A DNA stretch of 64,000 bases from Isoetes taiwanensis. Lineage: Eukaryota; Streptophyta; Lycopodiopsida; Isoetales; Isoetaceae. The notes beneath the pieces were generated by a model, which made no database searches, was not told the DNA's origin, and saw only the letters and a program-made list of their open reading frames with translations. The number at the start of each line of letters is the position of its first letter. The stretch's first letter is position 1. Below are positions 1 through 11,278 of this stretch, piece after piece. The stretch spans positions 3,127,869-3,191,868 of the forward strand of contig JAJEKV010000109.1 in the NCBI GenBank assembly GCA_021234155.1, read 5' to 3'. Both the position numbers and the translations under genes were made by a program.

Positions 1-1684
1 TATAAAGCTAAGTACCCATGGATGGAGTTGGGTTGCATTTGAGCTTAGCAGCAGAGGAGATTGGATCATGAAGAGCTGAGCAGAATAATCATAAGTAGTA
101 AGAATATGCATTGTTTGAATAATTGTCTAACTATGGTAAAATTCTAAGGATTGGGATAAAGTATCTTTCTTAGCTCATGGAGATGGGGCTAATGCTGAGA
201 AGTAGCCTAGCACAGATGTAGAGCGTCAACGACCCCTCCGCATCAAGGATTTCAGCATCATCTTTGCATGTGGAGCTTATAATGGGAATAAGCGATCATC
301 CGACATCAAGGATTATTGAGATTGAGACGGGTCCACATTAGTACAAGGAGAGCCATGTGAAGCTTGAGGGTTTCTGAATGTGGCTATAGCATGAAGTACT
401 GCTAGTTTGAGTGCATAACTGTAAGTTTCTAAGTTGTTGCATATCAAGAGCATCATAGCTAATGGATTCAACGTATAAACGTTATGGAACGTTGAATTCC
501 TCATGAGGGGATGATTTTGACGTAAGTTTTGCATTATAGAAGATGTTAGTATCTTTTCTTGATCAGTAACGTATATAGGTATTGGAGCTACATCAATGAC
601 AGTCAGGCTCATAACTTCCTCCACATGTTTGGATTGTGATCATGGTCTTCACCAATGAGTTAGCTACTTCGGCATGGTTAGATTGTATGGGCAGCCTCGG
701 CAATGACAAGATCTAGGCACATGTTTAGTAAATATTGTAATGAACTTCACGTCTTGGTCTTTGCATGTTCCACTGTTGTCTTGGTATTTTGTTATCTTTT
801 GGACCTCTGGGGTCGGGCTTCTAGGTTCGGTGGCCTAGGTTGCTCCGGCATGCTCATGTTCATCTATGTTTCTCTGTGATATTCTTGTGCTCTGTGACAT
901 CGGACGTAGTTCTCCTGACAGGGATGCTACGTCACCTCTGTGACTCCATGGTAAGAGGTCCTCCAGTGCCAGACGTGGGCTGGGAAGGGTATGCACATAC
1001 GAGGTTCACCCCACCAACTCCGCCAACGTGGCTCGTAATGTGAGCTGGCTGGGCATGTTTCTGCTAACAGGGCCTGCATGTAGGCTGGCTGAGCTTCCCA
1101 TTGTCCCGGAGCTATGTGTCCTGCTATAATAATTATTGCCTCAGATAAAAACATGGGCAAATTTATTACCTAGACATTAAAAGACAAGGGGATCGCTTCA
1201 AACAAGGGGAACATGAATCAGTCACCATTTCTACTCTAATTTCTCCTATTTAGTGATATGGAGCAAAGCATGGGGGAGCGACTTAAACTCGATAGCCTTT
1301 TTATAAAAAGGCAAAGATCCCACATAAGTAAATAAGATGCCCCACTAAATAGTCTTCTTTTTATAACCTTGTATTTTGCTATTCTTTAATCAAAGCATCA
1401 CGAACCCATCAATGTAATAGATTTGTTCTTTGTGATCAATAATTTAGCAATTGTCATGATGCCCCTCTATTTTGTACTATTGAGGAAATCACTTAGAGAC
1501 AATATTTACTTAGTATTTGCCATATTTCCAACCCATTAGGGAATGCCTGCGATAGAGAACTCTGCTAACTAAGACTCCACCTCTTTCATATTCCACAAAA
1601 AGAGCTCGACTCTACCTTTTAGGCGTTTAAAAATCATTGGTTGCCTCCTACTTCAGGACATATGGAAATCTGGCTTAAAGGAGA
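1..1684. other. Flanking DNA with no recognised gene
   Basis: No open reading frame here resembles a known family. The longest is a 103-codon minus-strand frame (313-624) with no recognised motif. The stretch at 1100-1500 is AT-rich and could be decayed LTR material, but I see no matching partner. It is the left flank of the Ty3/gypsy insertion, and the same flank resumes at 22865. Confidence 0.4.
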
Positions 1685-1689
1685 AGATT
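1685..1689. repeat. Target-site duplication AGATT (left)
   Basis: AGATT directly precedes the outer LTR end (TGTGACG...). The same five bases follow the other outer LTR at 22860-22864. This marks 1690-22859 as one insertion unit. Confidence 0.85.
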
Positions 1690-3239
1690 TGTGACGTCCC
1701 CTACTCGTATACGGTGCACTCACCGCATACAAACAGGAGTTCATCCCCCATACCAGCTCCATACTGATACAGGGCCCTCCACATATCACTGCACCCGTAA
1801 CGAATCCCAGTGGGAAGAGTGAAGGGGTCATTTTACCCTGTCTCCCTCAGGGCCTAGCTGCGGAAGCGTAAACATACATGTCAGTAAACAACATAATCAC
1901 ATATCCACCCAGAAGGGCGGTGCATCAACATCTGCATAGACAATGATCAGCATCATACATAGGGGTTCCTACCCAAGGCTCAGACTCGAAGGGATGACTG
2001 ACGGCTTGGGTCTCCAGAGTTCATTGCAGACAGAATTCATGGCAATGGATTTGGTTGGCATGAGAACATGGCATAGGGTTGTCCACTCCATCCGCCCCTC
2101 CTGTGCACACTTTGCAGAGTAGGCTGAAAAGTGTTGGGACCTGACTGTAGCCCGCCGGATGCATAGCCAAAGGGGCTATTCCTGGGTTGCATCTCCCCAG
2201 TTCCGATGGGGCAAGTAGGAATCACTCCCTCCAGAGGTCTACATGCTGACACAAGGTGACTAGAGGGCCACTGCCCTTATTCGACTGAACCCACTGGAAA
2301 GTGAACACCACTCCACGGGTGTCGAGCCCATGCCTTGCCTGCACTCAGTGGCAAGCCATTAGACCTAGTCACAATGATCCCCGGTAGGCCTTACACACCA
2401 GAGGGATCGCTCAAGAGTCAGAACACGAACCTCCTTCTAAGCCAGTCTGGCCCCTTCACCCACAACCAGGTGTGGTTCTTGTACACAGGCCAAATCTATA
2501 GTGTGCTAGAGAGGCTACTCTAGGAGCATCTACTACTAAGCTTGAGGTCTCTACCCCCCCTTCCCAATACAAGGAGTTCACAGATATACAGCATCCTTAT
2601 ACATCACAGAGAACTAAAGAACTAGATCTAGCTATATCATAGAATTAGGTTCTTTAGTTAGAGTCTGGTATCTAGAGATCTAGATAGCTGCTAAGGGCGA
2701 TTTAATAGACTAAACCTACTGATACAAAGACTGGAAGACAGTTTAGACTATTAAATCGACTACATACCTGATCCTTGAGTTGCTCCCCCTGACCTGAGTT
2801 CCACCATCCTGTTGAACTGCTCGAATCAAGGAGAACTAATGGTGCAATTCGCTCAGACAGAGTCTGGGAGGCGGTTTTGACCCTTTGAGCAAGCAAAACG
2901 GAGCTCTAAAACCCTATGGACGAAAATAGCAAGTTAGGGTTTCCCTAACCTAAATAGACAAGGGTTTAGGGCTAGGGTTTCCAATTATCCCTTTAAGCAT
3001 GTGGGATAATTGGGAATGGCTAGGTGGCATAAAGGTGTCCACATGGGAAAATGTGCACCTAGATAAATGTGCACATTGGTAAATGTGCACATTAATGAAT
3101 GCACATATCTTGCAAGTTGCCCCTTAGGGGCTACCCACCTAGCTACACGTCGGCGTACACGTCAGTCGTGGTGGCGTGTACGCGTGACGAGGCAGTACAG
3201 TATACGTCCTGGGACCGTATGCTGTGCTGGAATGTCACA
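1690..3239 (-). repeat. 3' LTR of the Ty3/gypsy element
   Basis: It is collinear over its whole length with 21322-22859, and its first ~200 bp match 13245-13446. The ends are inverted (TGTGACGTCCCC on the plus-strand left, AATGTCACA at the right). A polypurine tract on the minus strand abuts position 3239, which makes this the 3' LTR of a minus-strand element. Confidence 0.9.
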
Positions 3240-3253
3240 TTCTCCCCACCTTG
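3240..3253 (-). promoter_or_regulatory. Polypurine tract of the Ty3/gypsy element
   Basis: The minus strand reads AAGGTGGGGAGAA immediately before the LTR start TGTGACATTCC. This is the expected primer for plus-strand DNA synthesis in an LTR retrotransposon. A second AGGTGGGGAGA copy lies about 45 bp away. Confidence 0.75.
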
Positions 3254-4126
3254 AAATGATGCTGTCCGCAGCATCGTGGGTCTCCCCACCTTGGAATCTT
3301 CCTAGCCTGCAATCAACCTGATGCATACGATATACTACTATAATGCTTACACATTTATTAAGATTACCTTAAGGTAATATTTTTAGAACATTATTACGCC
3401 ATTATCTTATGAAATAACTTATCAATTCGTAACATCGTTAAAACAAGTTACTCAATAATTCACTTATCACGACCATTTAGCTTATCAAAATTTTAATATT
3501 TCATACATATAATTAATGTTGGAGGTACTCTTCATTTCTTGCAACAGGTCCAACAAAATTTGTGTTGCAAGTCTTCGTAGCTCGACCTCCTTGCCCTCCG
3601 GAGCGCTCTATTGGCCTGCAGGTCGACACTACGTTAGTACCATTTAATTATTAATAAAATTTTGGTTATATGGTGACCACCCCACCTATCTACATGGATG
3701 CATGGCTAATCTCCCGGCGTAGGAAGAGGGTGAAGCTTCCATTATGGCCGTGGAGACAACGCCTATATGCCTATATGCCGCTCATGCCTACACCTTTAGT
3801 TGCCCAGCGTGGAGGATAGGTCCTTCCCGTATATGGGGCGTGAAGGCCAGATTCCTCCTATCAAAGCATATATGGGGCTAGAGGTGCTTTTCCTATCAAT
3901 GCATTTCTCAATGACCTCCTTTCTCTCGAGGTCGTCTACTTCCGTGGAACAGAAGTAGACTTTCTAATCTACCTTCCACTCATCCAAGCGGAAACGCGGT
4001 CATGCCTACATTGACATTACACCACGCCCTAGAGATCACCGTAGTGGTCTCATCATCGGTAACAACGCATGCAACCCATACGTAGCATAGGTTGCATGCG
4101 TAGATTAATCTTAACTACACATAGAA
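3254..4126 (-). other. 3' untranslated region of the Ty3/gypsy element
   Basis: About 870 bp lie between the integrase stop and the polypurine tract. I see no coding frame. The stretch near 3340-3520 is very AT-rich. Confidence 0.6.
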
Positions 4127-5802
4127 TTAATCTACACAAATCGACATGCCTGAGCCGATTTCTTCGGAGATGACCTTGCCGTCCCATTGCTTCATAAACT
4201 GTGGGTACTGCTTTACTAGATCTTTCTTAAGTACCCATGTGGCATCTTCCACTGGCAAGTGTTTCCACTTGACCAAATATTGGAGAAACTCTGATCTCCT
4301 TATTTTCTTGAAGGCTTTATCAAGAATCAATTCTGGAACTATTTCCAGCTGCTCCTCCATCATTTCCAATAATGTTGGAGTGTCCAAGACTTCGTCTGGA
4401 TTTGGAGTATGCTTCTTCAACAAACTCACGTGGAAGACCTTATGAATCTTTAGGTGTGCTGGCAAATCTAACTTGTAGGATTGATTACCTACTCTCTTGA
4501 CTATTCTGAAAGGTCCAGCCCACCTTGGAGCAAGCTTCTTACAATTTCCGAAGCGGAGCTTCGCCTGCTTTACCTTGATCTTGAGCCATACGTCATCTCC
4601 AACTTGAAACTCTCTGACTGTTCGATGCTTGTCGGCGATGCTCTTTTGTCGACTCCTTGCTGCCAGAAGATACCCTCGAACTTCTTCCACGAGTTGCTGC
4701 ATGTCGGACAACATCTGCTGCGAAACCTCTACTTTTGACACGGGATTGTGCCAAGTGTCTGGAGTTAGGCATTGATAGTCGTAATTGATCATAAACGGCG
4801 ACATTTGGGATGATTCTTGCTTGGTGCTATTGTAGGCAAACTCCACCAAGTGAATAAATTCTTCCCACATACCTTCCGTAGCATGTCCTCCAAAATCCTA
4901 TTAGTCCGCTCCGTTTGGCCATCCGTCTGAGGATGATAGGCCGTGCTCATGGATAGCTTCGTCTGAATTGTCGCAAAGAGGTCTTGCCAAAAGGCACTCA
5001 TGAATTTCGGATCCCTGTCAGAGATAATCTCCCTTGGCATGCCATGAAGCCTGAAGATTTCTTTGGTGAAGAGCTTCGCTGTATCCATAGCGGTGTCTAT
5101 GGTCCTGCAAGGCACAAAATGTGCCATCTTCGACAACTTGTCAATCACTACCATCAAGGCGTCCTTCCCTCTTACTGTCCTTGGAAGCCCTGTTATGAAA
5201 TCCATGCTGATCACCTCCCACTTAGCGTTTGGCACCGCTAATGGCTCCAAAGCCCCTGGAAGTCGAAGCTGCTCTGCATTTGTCTGCTGACATAGCTGAC
5301 ATTCCTTGATGTAGCGAGCTACCTGCTTCTTCATTCCTGGCCAATAGTAGCTGCTGCGCACTTTGAAATATGTTTTCATGAATCCCGCATGGCCAGCTAT
5401 TGGACTGTTGTGCGTGTCGTGGAGGATCAATTTCCTTACACCTGATGATTCGGGCACGCACAACTTGTCTTTATGGTATAACAGGTTGCCTTCCTTCTTA
5501 TAATGTTTGAAGGCTTCCCGCTCTTTATCTGTTCTAGCCTCCCTACAGAGGCTTGCCCATACTTCTCTGAAATCAACATCCGTTGGCAAGGACCCTTCAA
5601 TCTTCTTACCAAAGTCACTGGAGAGCGTCGAAATTGCATTGCAATGCACTCTAGTTATCAGGGGATGCCTTGAAAGCGCATCCGCTACCACATTGAGCTT
5701 CCCCGGCTTGTAGACTATATCAAAGTCATACTCTTCAAGGAACTCCATCCACTTTCTCTGCCTCAGATTAAGGTGTGGTTGCGTGAATACATACTGGAGG
5801 CT
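4127..5802 (-). CDS. pol: Ty3/gypsy RNaseH end, integrase and chromodomain (copy A)
   Basis: This is the downstream part of pol. It opens with the end of RNase H (a VADALSRHP motif). It then has the integrase zinc region (HDTHNSPIAGHAG ... CQLCQQ) and the catalytic core, with Asp in MDFITGLP, Asp in ISDRDPKF and Glu in DGQTERTNR. A GPF/Y-like region (PRWAGPFRIVKRVG) and a C-terminal chromodomain (EFLQYLVKWKHLPVEDATWV) follow. Integrase inserts the cDNA, and chromodomains of this class bind modified histone H3 tails. The reading frame changes once near 4870, where the segment ending KNLFTWW... gives way to MWEEFIHLVEFAYN. An in-frame TAG at 5803-5805 separates it from the RT frame. Copy B lacks everything downstream of about 5437. 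Confidence 0.93.
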
Positions 5803-6876
5803 CTAATGGTCTGTATCCAATTGGAACTTCTTTCCCAAGAGGTAGTGCCTCCAAATTCTTAATGCCCTGACAACCGCAAGCAATTCCTGATCATGGGTGG
5901 GGTAGCGCGTTTCGGCGTCGTTCATCTTCCTGGAATCATACGCTACCACATGCTCTTCTTGCATGAGCACTGCACCTGTAACTATCTTACTCGCATCTGT
6001 GGCTACAAGCTTATCTTTTTCTGGGTCTGGCAGGGTCAGGACGGGGGCGGTCGTCAGAGCTTCCTTCAACAATTCAAACCCCGCTTGGGCTTTCTTGTGC
6101 CAATGCTCTGCCCAATCTTTCACCTTCTCTGCCCTCGTCAAGTCTGTTAGCAGGGCCGCTATCTTAGCAAAGTTCTTCACGAACTTCCTGTAGTACCCTG
6201 CTAGGCCAAGGAAACTTCTGACCTCATGGACATTCTTCGGTGCCGGCCACTGAATCACTGCTTCAATCTTGGCAGGATCTGTTGAGATTCCTTCTGCTGA
6301 GATCACATGACCAAGGTATTCCACCTTCTCCGTTGCCAAGTGGCACTTCGACAATTTGGCGTACAACTGGTGCCTCTTCAACTTCTCTAGCACTCTCCTT
6401 AAGTGTTGCACGTGCTCCTCAAGGGATCTGCTATATACCAAAATGTCATCAAAGAAAACTATCACAAAGGTGTCTAAGAACTCCCTGAAGATGTCGTTCA
6501 TGAGCCTCATGAACGTTGCTGGGGCGTTCGATAAGCCGAAAGGCATTACTGTGAGCTCATAGTGCCCATACCGCGTTCTAAAGGCAGTTTTATGGATGTC
6601 TTCTTCCTTTATCCGGATCTGGTGATAACCTGACCTTAAGTCGATTTTGGAGAAGACCTTTGCCCCTTGGAGCTGATCCATCAAGTCATCTGATCTGGGG
6701 AGCGCATACTTGTTCTTAATGGTGTGCTTGTTTAACTGTCTATAGTCTATGCACATCCTCAAACTGCCATCCTTCTTCTTGACAAAAAGAATGGGTGCTC
6801 CAAATGGTGAGACACTAGGTCTAATGAAGCCTAGGTCGAGCAACTCCTGCAATTGCTTCTTTAGTTCCGTCAGCTC
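5803..6876 (-). CDS. pol: Ty3/gypsy reverse transcriptase and RNase H (copy A)
   Basis: The RT domain shows [28 protein letters not shown] and the catalytic box [12 protein letters not shown], which is a FFDD version of YxDD. Further motifs are YLGHVIS and [12 protein letters not shown]. RNase H begins around [15 protein letters not shown], with the active Asp in TDAS, and runs to the stop after LDTDH. The frame enters from upstream through MTT[17 protein letters not shown], where a TAG (6877-6879) sits where related elements have a sense codon. The same stop codons occur in copy B, so they are not copy-specific damage. Confidence 0.93.
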   Translation of the reverse strand, partial: ELTELKKQLQELLDLGFIRPSVSPFGAPILFVKKKDGSLRMCIDYRQLNKHTIKNKYALPRSDDLMDQLQGAKVFSKIDLRSGYHQIRIKEEDIHKTAFRTRYGHYELTVMPFGLSNAPATFMRLMNDIFREFLDTFVIVFFDDILVYSRSLEEHVQHLRRVLEKLKRHQLYAKLSKCHLATEKVEYLGHVISAEGISTDPAKIEAVIQWPAPKNVHEVRSFLGLAGYYRKFVKNFAKIAALLTDLTRAEKVKDWAEHWHKKAQAGFELLKEALTTAPVLTLPDPEKDKLVATDASKIVTGAVLMQEEHVVAYDSRKMNDAETRYPTHDQELLAVVRALRIWRHYLLGKKFQLDTDH

Positions 6877-6879
6877 CTA

Positions 6880-8202
6880 CGTCGTCATTCTGTATGGGGC
6901 CTTGCTTATCGGCTTCGTTCCCGGTTCGAGTGCTATCTCACACTCGACTCCCCTGTAAGGAGGGAGATGCTCGATCTCATCTGGAAAGAGATCGTGGAAC
7001 TCCGTGATCAACTTAGCTATTTACTTGGGCAACTTGCTGAGCACCTTGTCTTCTTTGTTTTCTTCTGACTCTGGCTCTTCAATCTCAAGCTTGAAGATGT
7101 ATGCTACCTGCTCGCTCTTGATGCACTTGAACAGCCGTTTAGAAGACATACACTGCATGATGGGAACAACTTCTTTACCTGTGATCTCAATGATCTTGCC
7201 GTCGGGTGTTGGGAAGGTCACCTTCCGCTTTCCACAATCAATGATGGCCCCTGCTGGTCCAAGATACTCCATTCCTATGATCAAGTCGTACTTGCCAATG
7301 CCCATTACTTCTGCCCCCATCTGGATATTAATCCCTGGCAAGTCGATGTCGAAGTTAATTCTCTTGCCTGTCGTCTGCCTTACTGCTCCACTTGCTAAGA
7401 CAACGGGCCTCGGCTTTGACTTCAGTGGTTTCAACTTCAACATTTCAATCATTCTGAGGGATGCGAAGTTATGGCTACTTCCTGAGTCTATTAGGACTAT
7501 GAAGGACTTGGCTCTGGCCTTCCCTACTGTGGAAATTACCTTATACTGGTTCTCTGCTTGTTCTGTGTCTATTGCGGCAAAGATATGACACTCACCCTGA
7601 ATGTAGTCGCGGGCTGCCTCGCCGTCGTCGTCAGACAGAGTGTCCCAATCTCCCAACTCCGCTAGCGCTGCACTCATGACGTAGGGGCAGTTCGTTGTCC
7701 TATGGCCTGGCTGGAAGCACCTGAAGCAAAGCTGTTTTTCTATGCACTCCTGCCTCTTTTCCTTGGGCATTGCCTGCAAAAAGGACCGCACTGCTTTGGA
7801 GTAGTTTGATCCCTCCTGCTTGTCCTTGAAGGACACCTGCTTCTTCTCCTGCTGCTTCCCCTGGTTGCCGCCATATGGGGCTCTAGCTGGACCTGGGCTG
7901 GCTGCTCTAGGGCTATAACTCCCTGTTGCCTTGCCTTTATCCTGGTAATACTGCTGCCTCTGCCCTCTGTTCTGAGGCCCCGTTCCTTGCAAGCTTATTG
8001 CCTTAGACTCTGCTTCTGATACTGTCTTAGGGTTTATTGCCCTTACAAGCTTGCGGATCTCATCATTCAGCCCCTCAATGTAGCTCTCCACTGCATGCTT
8101 TTCACCCAAGTTTGGCATATAAAGCCTTAGCCTCATGAATTCCTCTGTATATTTCTGGACTGATTTATTTCCCTGTTGCAACCTGTAGAATTGCTGCATC
8201 AT
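6880..8202 (-). CDS. gag: Ty3/gypsy Gag C-terminus and aspartic protease (copy A)
   Basis: The nucleocapsid zinc knuckle reads CFRCFQPGHRTTNC. A retropepsin follows with active-site motif VLIDSGSSHNF and flap-like region RPVVLASGAV. The upstream part has the retrotrans_gag helix region (MMQQFYRLQQGNKSVQKYTEEF). The frame meets a TAA at 7021-7023 just before the linker to RT (LITEFHDLFPDEI), and copy B has the same TAA at 15033-15035. Protease cleaves the polyprotein, and the zinc knuckle packages element RNA. Confidence 0.9.
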
Positions 8203-8869
8203 GCTCGACTTGTGCTCTCTTGGGACGTAGTGGCGCTTGAAAGCTTTAGCAAACTTCCTGAACCTGCAAGCATCCCTGCTTAAGCCATGGGCCTTGGCGT
8301 ACCCCTTCCACCAAATTCGTGCTGCCCCCTTCAGGTTGCCGTTGCCACCCTGCCTTTATCTTTGTCCTTCATGCCATAGGCATTACCATACTCGCTCATC
8401 TCATCGAGCCAAGCCTCTGCCTCCATACCTGACCTGTTCTCGCCTGAGAATTGCTCGAGCTTCCTTGCCTTCCAAACATTTCCCAATGCAGAGTCTACCT
8501 TCTTCTGGTAGTCAGAGGCTCTTGTGTCCCTTTGTCGTCCATCTGTGGCGTCCCTTTGCCCTCCATCCCTACGGTCCTGAGCCTGCTGTTCCTCTTCCTC
8601 GGAGTCTGAGTCCGAACTTGAGTCGGAGGATTCCGAGCTGATGCTTGTGGCAATTGAGCGTTGCCCTCCGAGTCAACTCCTGCTTGTGCGGCCAGGAAAG
8701 CTTTTATCTGCTCGAGGTCCGTCCTCATCTGTGACATTTCCTCCTCTGGGGTCATGGGTCCAAATGCGTCATATAGGTTCCTTGCCGGGTGTGGCCTCGG
8801 CGGACTCTGTTCTTCCCTAAGGTTTTGCCGCTGTTGCTCTGCTGATCCTGTGCCTCTAGCTGCATGCAC
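8203..8869 (-). CDS. gag: Ty3/gypsy Gag N-terminus (copy A)
   Basis: The likely start is the Met at 8869 (MHAARGTGSAEQQ). It is followed by a low-complexity, acid- and Ser-rich linker and then the capsid-like segment KVDSALGNVWKARKLEQFSG. One frame change is needed near 8640, and another near 8345 where copy A lacks a G that copy B has. Copy A also lacks 36 bp present in copy B. The gap of about 170 bp to ORF2 suggests gag is a separate cistron. Confidence 0.75.
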
Positions 8870-9038
8870 AAAGTAGGTTATGGCTATACGGTTAGTTTTA
8901 TTTGTTCTCTTGCATTATATATGTTTGTTGGTATAGTTGGGGAACAAAATATATCAACAAAACATTTCAAGCGCAAAAGAGATTATATTCATATTATATA
9001 ATATGTTAATACAAAAGGCTCCGGGATCAAGAATCTAA

Positions 9039-10552
9039 CTATTCTTGGAATCGCCGGTATGATGGATTATCCTCTAGGAACTTCTTCACTTGGGCTGTTC
9101 CCACTGAATGACCCAAGTTCCTTAGGACGTTGATTGAAGATCCACCCTGCAAGGCTCTCGCCAAATCTTCTATCCTACGCTCGGAGGTATAGGCGGCGGT
9201 CACTGCGAGTCTTCCCTGCCGTTTGTAAGGTATGGCGAAGTAAAAAATGTCGAGTGCTATCGCTCTCTTCACCAGGACGGCATATTCGGTGTTGGGAGCT
9301 AGCCGAGCATGCCGGCCAAAGCCTGAGAGCGCGATTAGCATCGATACTCCTTCCTCGCCCCTAGGGGTGAATTTGCGATGGATTACCGCTATTCTTCCGT
9401 CCATCAGCAGGGGAAGGTAATACCTCAACGACCTGTCGTTGTGTGACGAATCTTCGCCTCCTCGGCCTCCAACTCTGTGTCTGCTCGCGTAGTCATCGAC
9501 CTCCACCGTGGTGAGCTCCCTGTAATCTCTAACTGTCGCTGAAGCTCTCCTGAGGTCAAACTCGCCTCTTCTTTCTGGGGGAGGTGCTATTGAAGAACTT
9601 GCCGTTAAAATGTTTGAGGTTTTGTGGCGGATCTCCATCTGTTCCTGAAGAGCAAGGAACTCCTCTTCCGTCGGCAGTTGCCGTGCCTTTATTATCTGCC
9701 TGATGTTGCCGTAGGCTTGAATATCGGAGGTCGACTCTCCCGTGTAAGTGTCGGCTTCCCTTACTTGAAGTGGAAAGTCGGAAGTTCCTCGGACGATGAA
9801 GTCGTCAGTGCGATTTCTAGGGCTGGTGCAGCAGCTTCGTCGGTCGATACTCTCTTTCCCGCACTTTCCGGGAGGTTTCGGATGTCGCTTAAAAGCGGTA
9901 CTCTTAGCCCCTACGATGATGGGGCTAGGCTTGTGATTCCCGGCCCAATGGGTGGGCGATCACGAGAGTTTGCGGCTTCTTTGAATTCTGCGACTCTGAT
10001 TACGCGCTATTTGCTCTTCCATTTGGGTCGAGCTCGACGTAGTCCTCATCTTCTTCCTCTGATTCTTCGTCTTCTTCTCTTCCTTCTTGCTCCTGCCGCG
10101 TCTTTGTGAAAGGGGCTGTTACCTCGGCTAGCGTGGCTAATGGGTCCACGTCCATGGGGGGGATGGAGGTTTCTCCCATGGGGTTCTCGGCACATTGGCT
10201 AAGGCAGCGTTGAAAGAAAAGTACTTGGTCCTGTTGACAGTCAGGACCATTGGCTCGGGCATGTGCTGGGCCTTGTTTGTGAGGTACTTGGCAATGTTTG
10301 GAACATCGCCTAAGGCTGCTTGAAGGGATTGCCTAGGAACAAAGTAGCCTATGCAAGGTGGGAGCTGCACTAAGGATGACGCTACCCTAGCTTGGAATTC
10401 AGACAGGACTCTGCTATATGCTGGGGTTGCGTGCAAGGTTGTTTGGACATCTATCTCTTTCCGGAAGACTCAGAAAATCTCATTGACGTCAGCCCTCGGC
10501 GACATGAGCATTTGGCTATATACCATCGCCCCGAAATCGAGGAGGTTGCCAT
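9039..10552 (-). CDS. ORF2 of the element, unknown acidic protein (copy A, frame-disrupted)
   Basis: This is the copy A version of the ORF described at 17085-18613. The last 199 codons (9039-9638) are open and better preserved than in copy B, ending SGFGRHARL ... FLEDNPSYRRFQE. The middle and N-terminal parts are broken by several small indels, most at CAG/CTG sites when aligned to copy B. I recognise no family. Confidence 0.6.
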
Positions 10553-10865
10553 GAATCTAGCGAGGGAAGAGACTAGCAAAGCGGATGCAAAGCGCCTCTC
10601 GGGGAGCTGGAAAATCGGCTAAGGGGCAGGAGCAAACTTCGTAGGGTGCTACGTAAGAAATGAGGGACCTATTTATAGAAAAGGGAAACCCTAATTTTGG
10701 CTGATTTGGAAAATTCTTGGGGTTGGGCAATTCTAGCCTATATTGAGGTCTAAATGGGAATTGGAAGACTAATTTAAGGGTTTGAACATGACTGGATTTT
10801 CTAAAGATCCTAACACAACAAGTTGGAGATCATTTGGACAAGTTATGGAGAGGAAATGGTAGGAG

Positions 10866-10932
10866 GTCTCACACGTAGCGCCTCGTTCAAAAGCTGGACT
10901 TTAGTTTCTTGACCAGGCGCGACGTGTGAGAC
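10866..10932. repeat. Hairpin H1 (copy A)
   Basis: Inverted arms GTCTCACACGTAGCGCC and GGCGCGACGTGTGAGAC flank a loop of about 33 bases. It is one of four related hairpins in the element's non-coding spacers. It lies between ORF1 and ORF2. Confidence 0.85.
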
Positions 10933-11068
10933 ATCAGTCCCATTTTGATCAAAACATGTCCAATTTGGGTAAATTAAGGGGGTTTTAAGGATGACAGACT
11001 CATCAAATTAAGTAGAATCGACCCCTTACTTGGTCAATTTGGAGCTGTTTTGGGCAATTTTGGGCAAG

Positions 11069-11135
11069 GTCTCACACGTAGCGCCTCGTGCAAAAACTGG
11101 AGTTTAGTTTCTTGACCAGGCGCGACGTGTGAGAC
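11069..11135. repeat. Hairpin H2 (copy A)
   Basis: It has the same arms as H1 and a loop with close sequence (CTCGTGCAAAAACTGGAG...). It lies about 140 bp from H1, on the ORF1 side. Confidence 0.85.
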
Positions 11136-11278
11136 ATCACACTTTTTGGTCTAGGACTGTGCTATTTTACTAAAACAAAAGCTACTACTTGCTAACTTGT
11201 CCTAATTAAGCAAGATTGGACACATAAACTACTCAAAATTGTTTTATATTATAAAATTTTTGATTATTTACAAAATGT

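Noticed and set aside
9624-10109. 161-codon plus-strand frame
   Set aside because: It is antisense to ORF2 and has no recognisable motif. Copy B does not keep it open.
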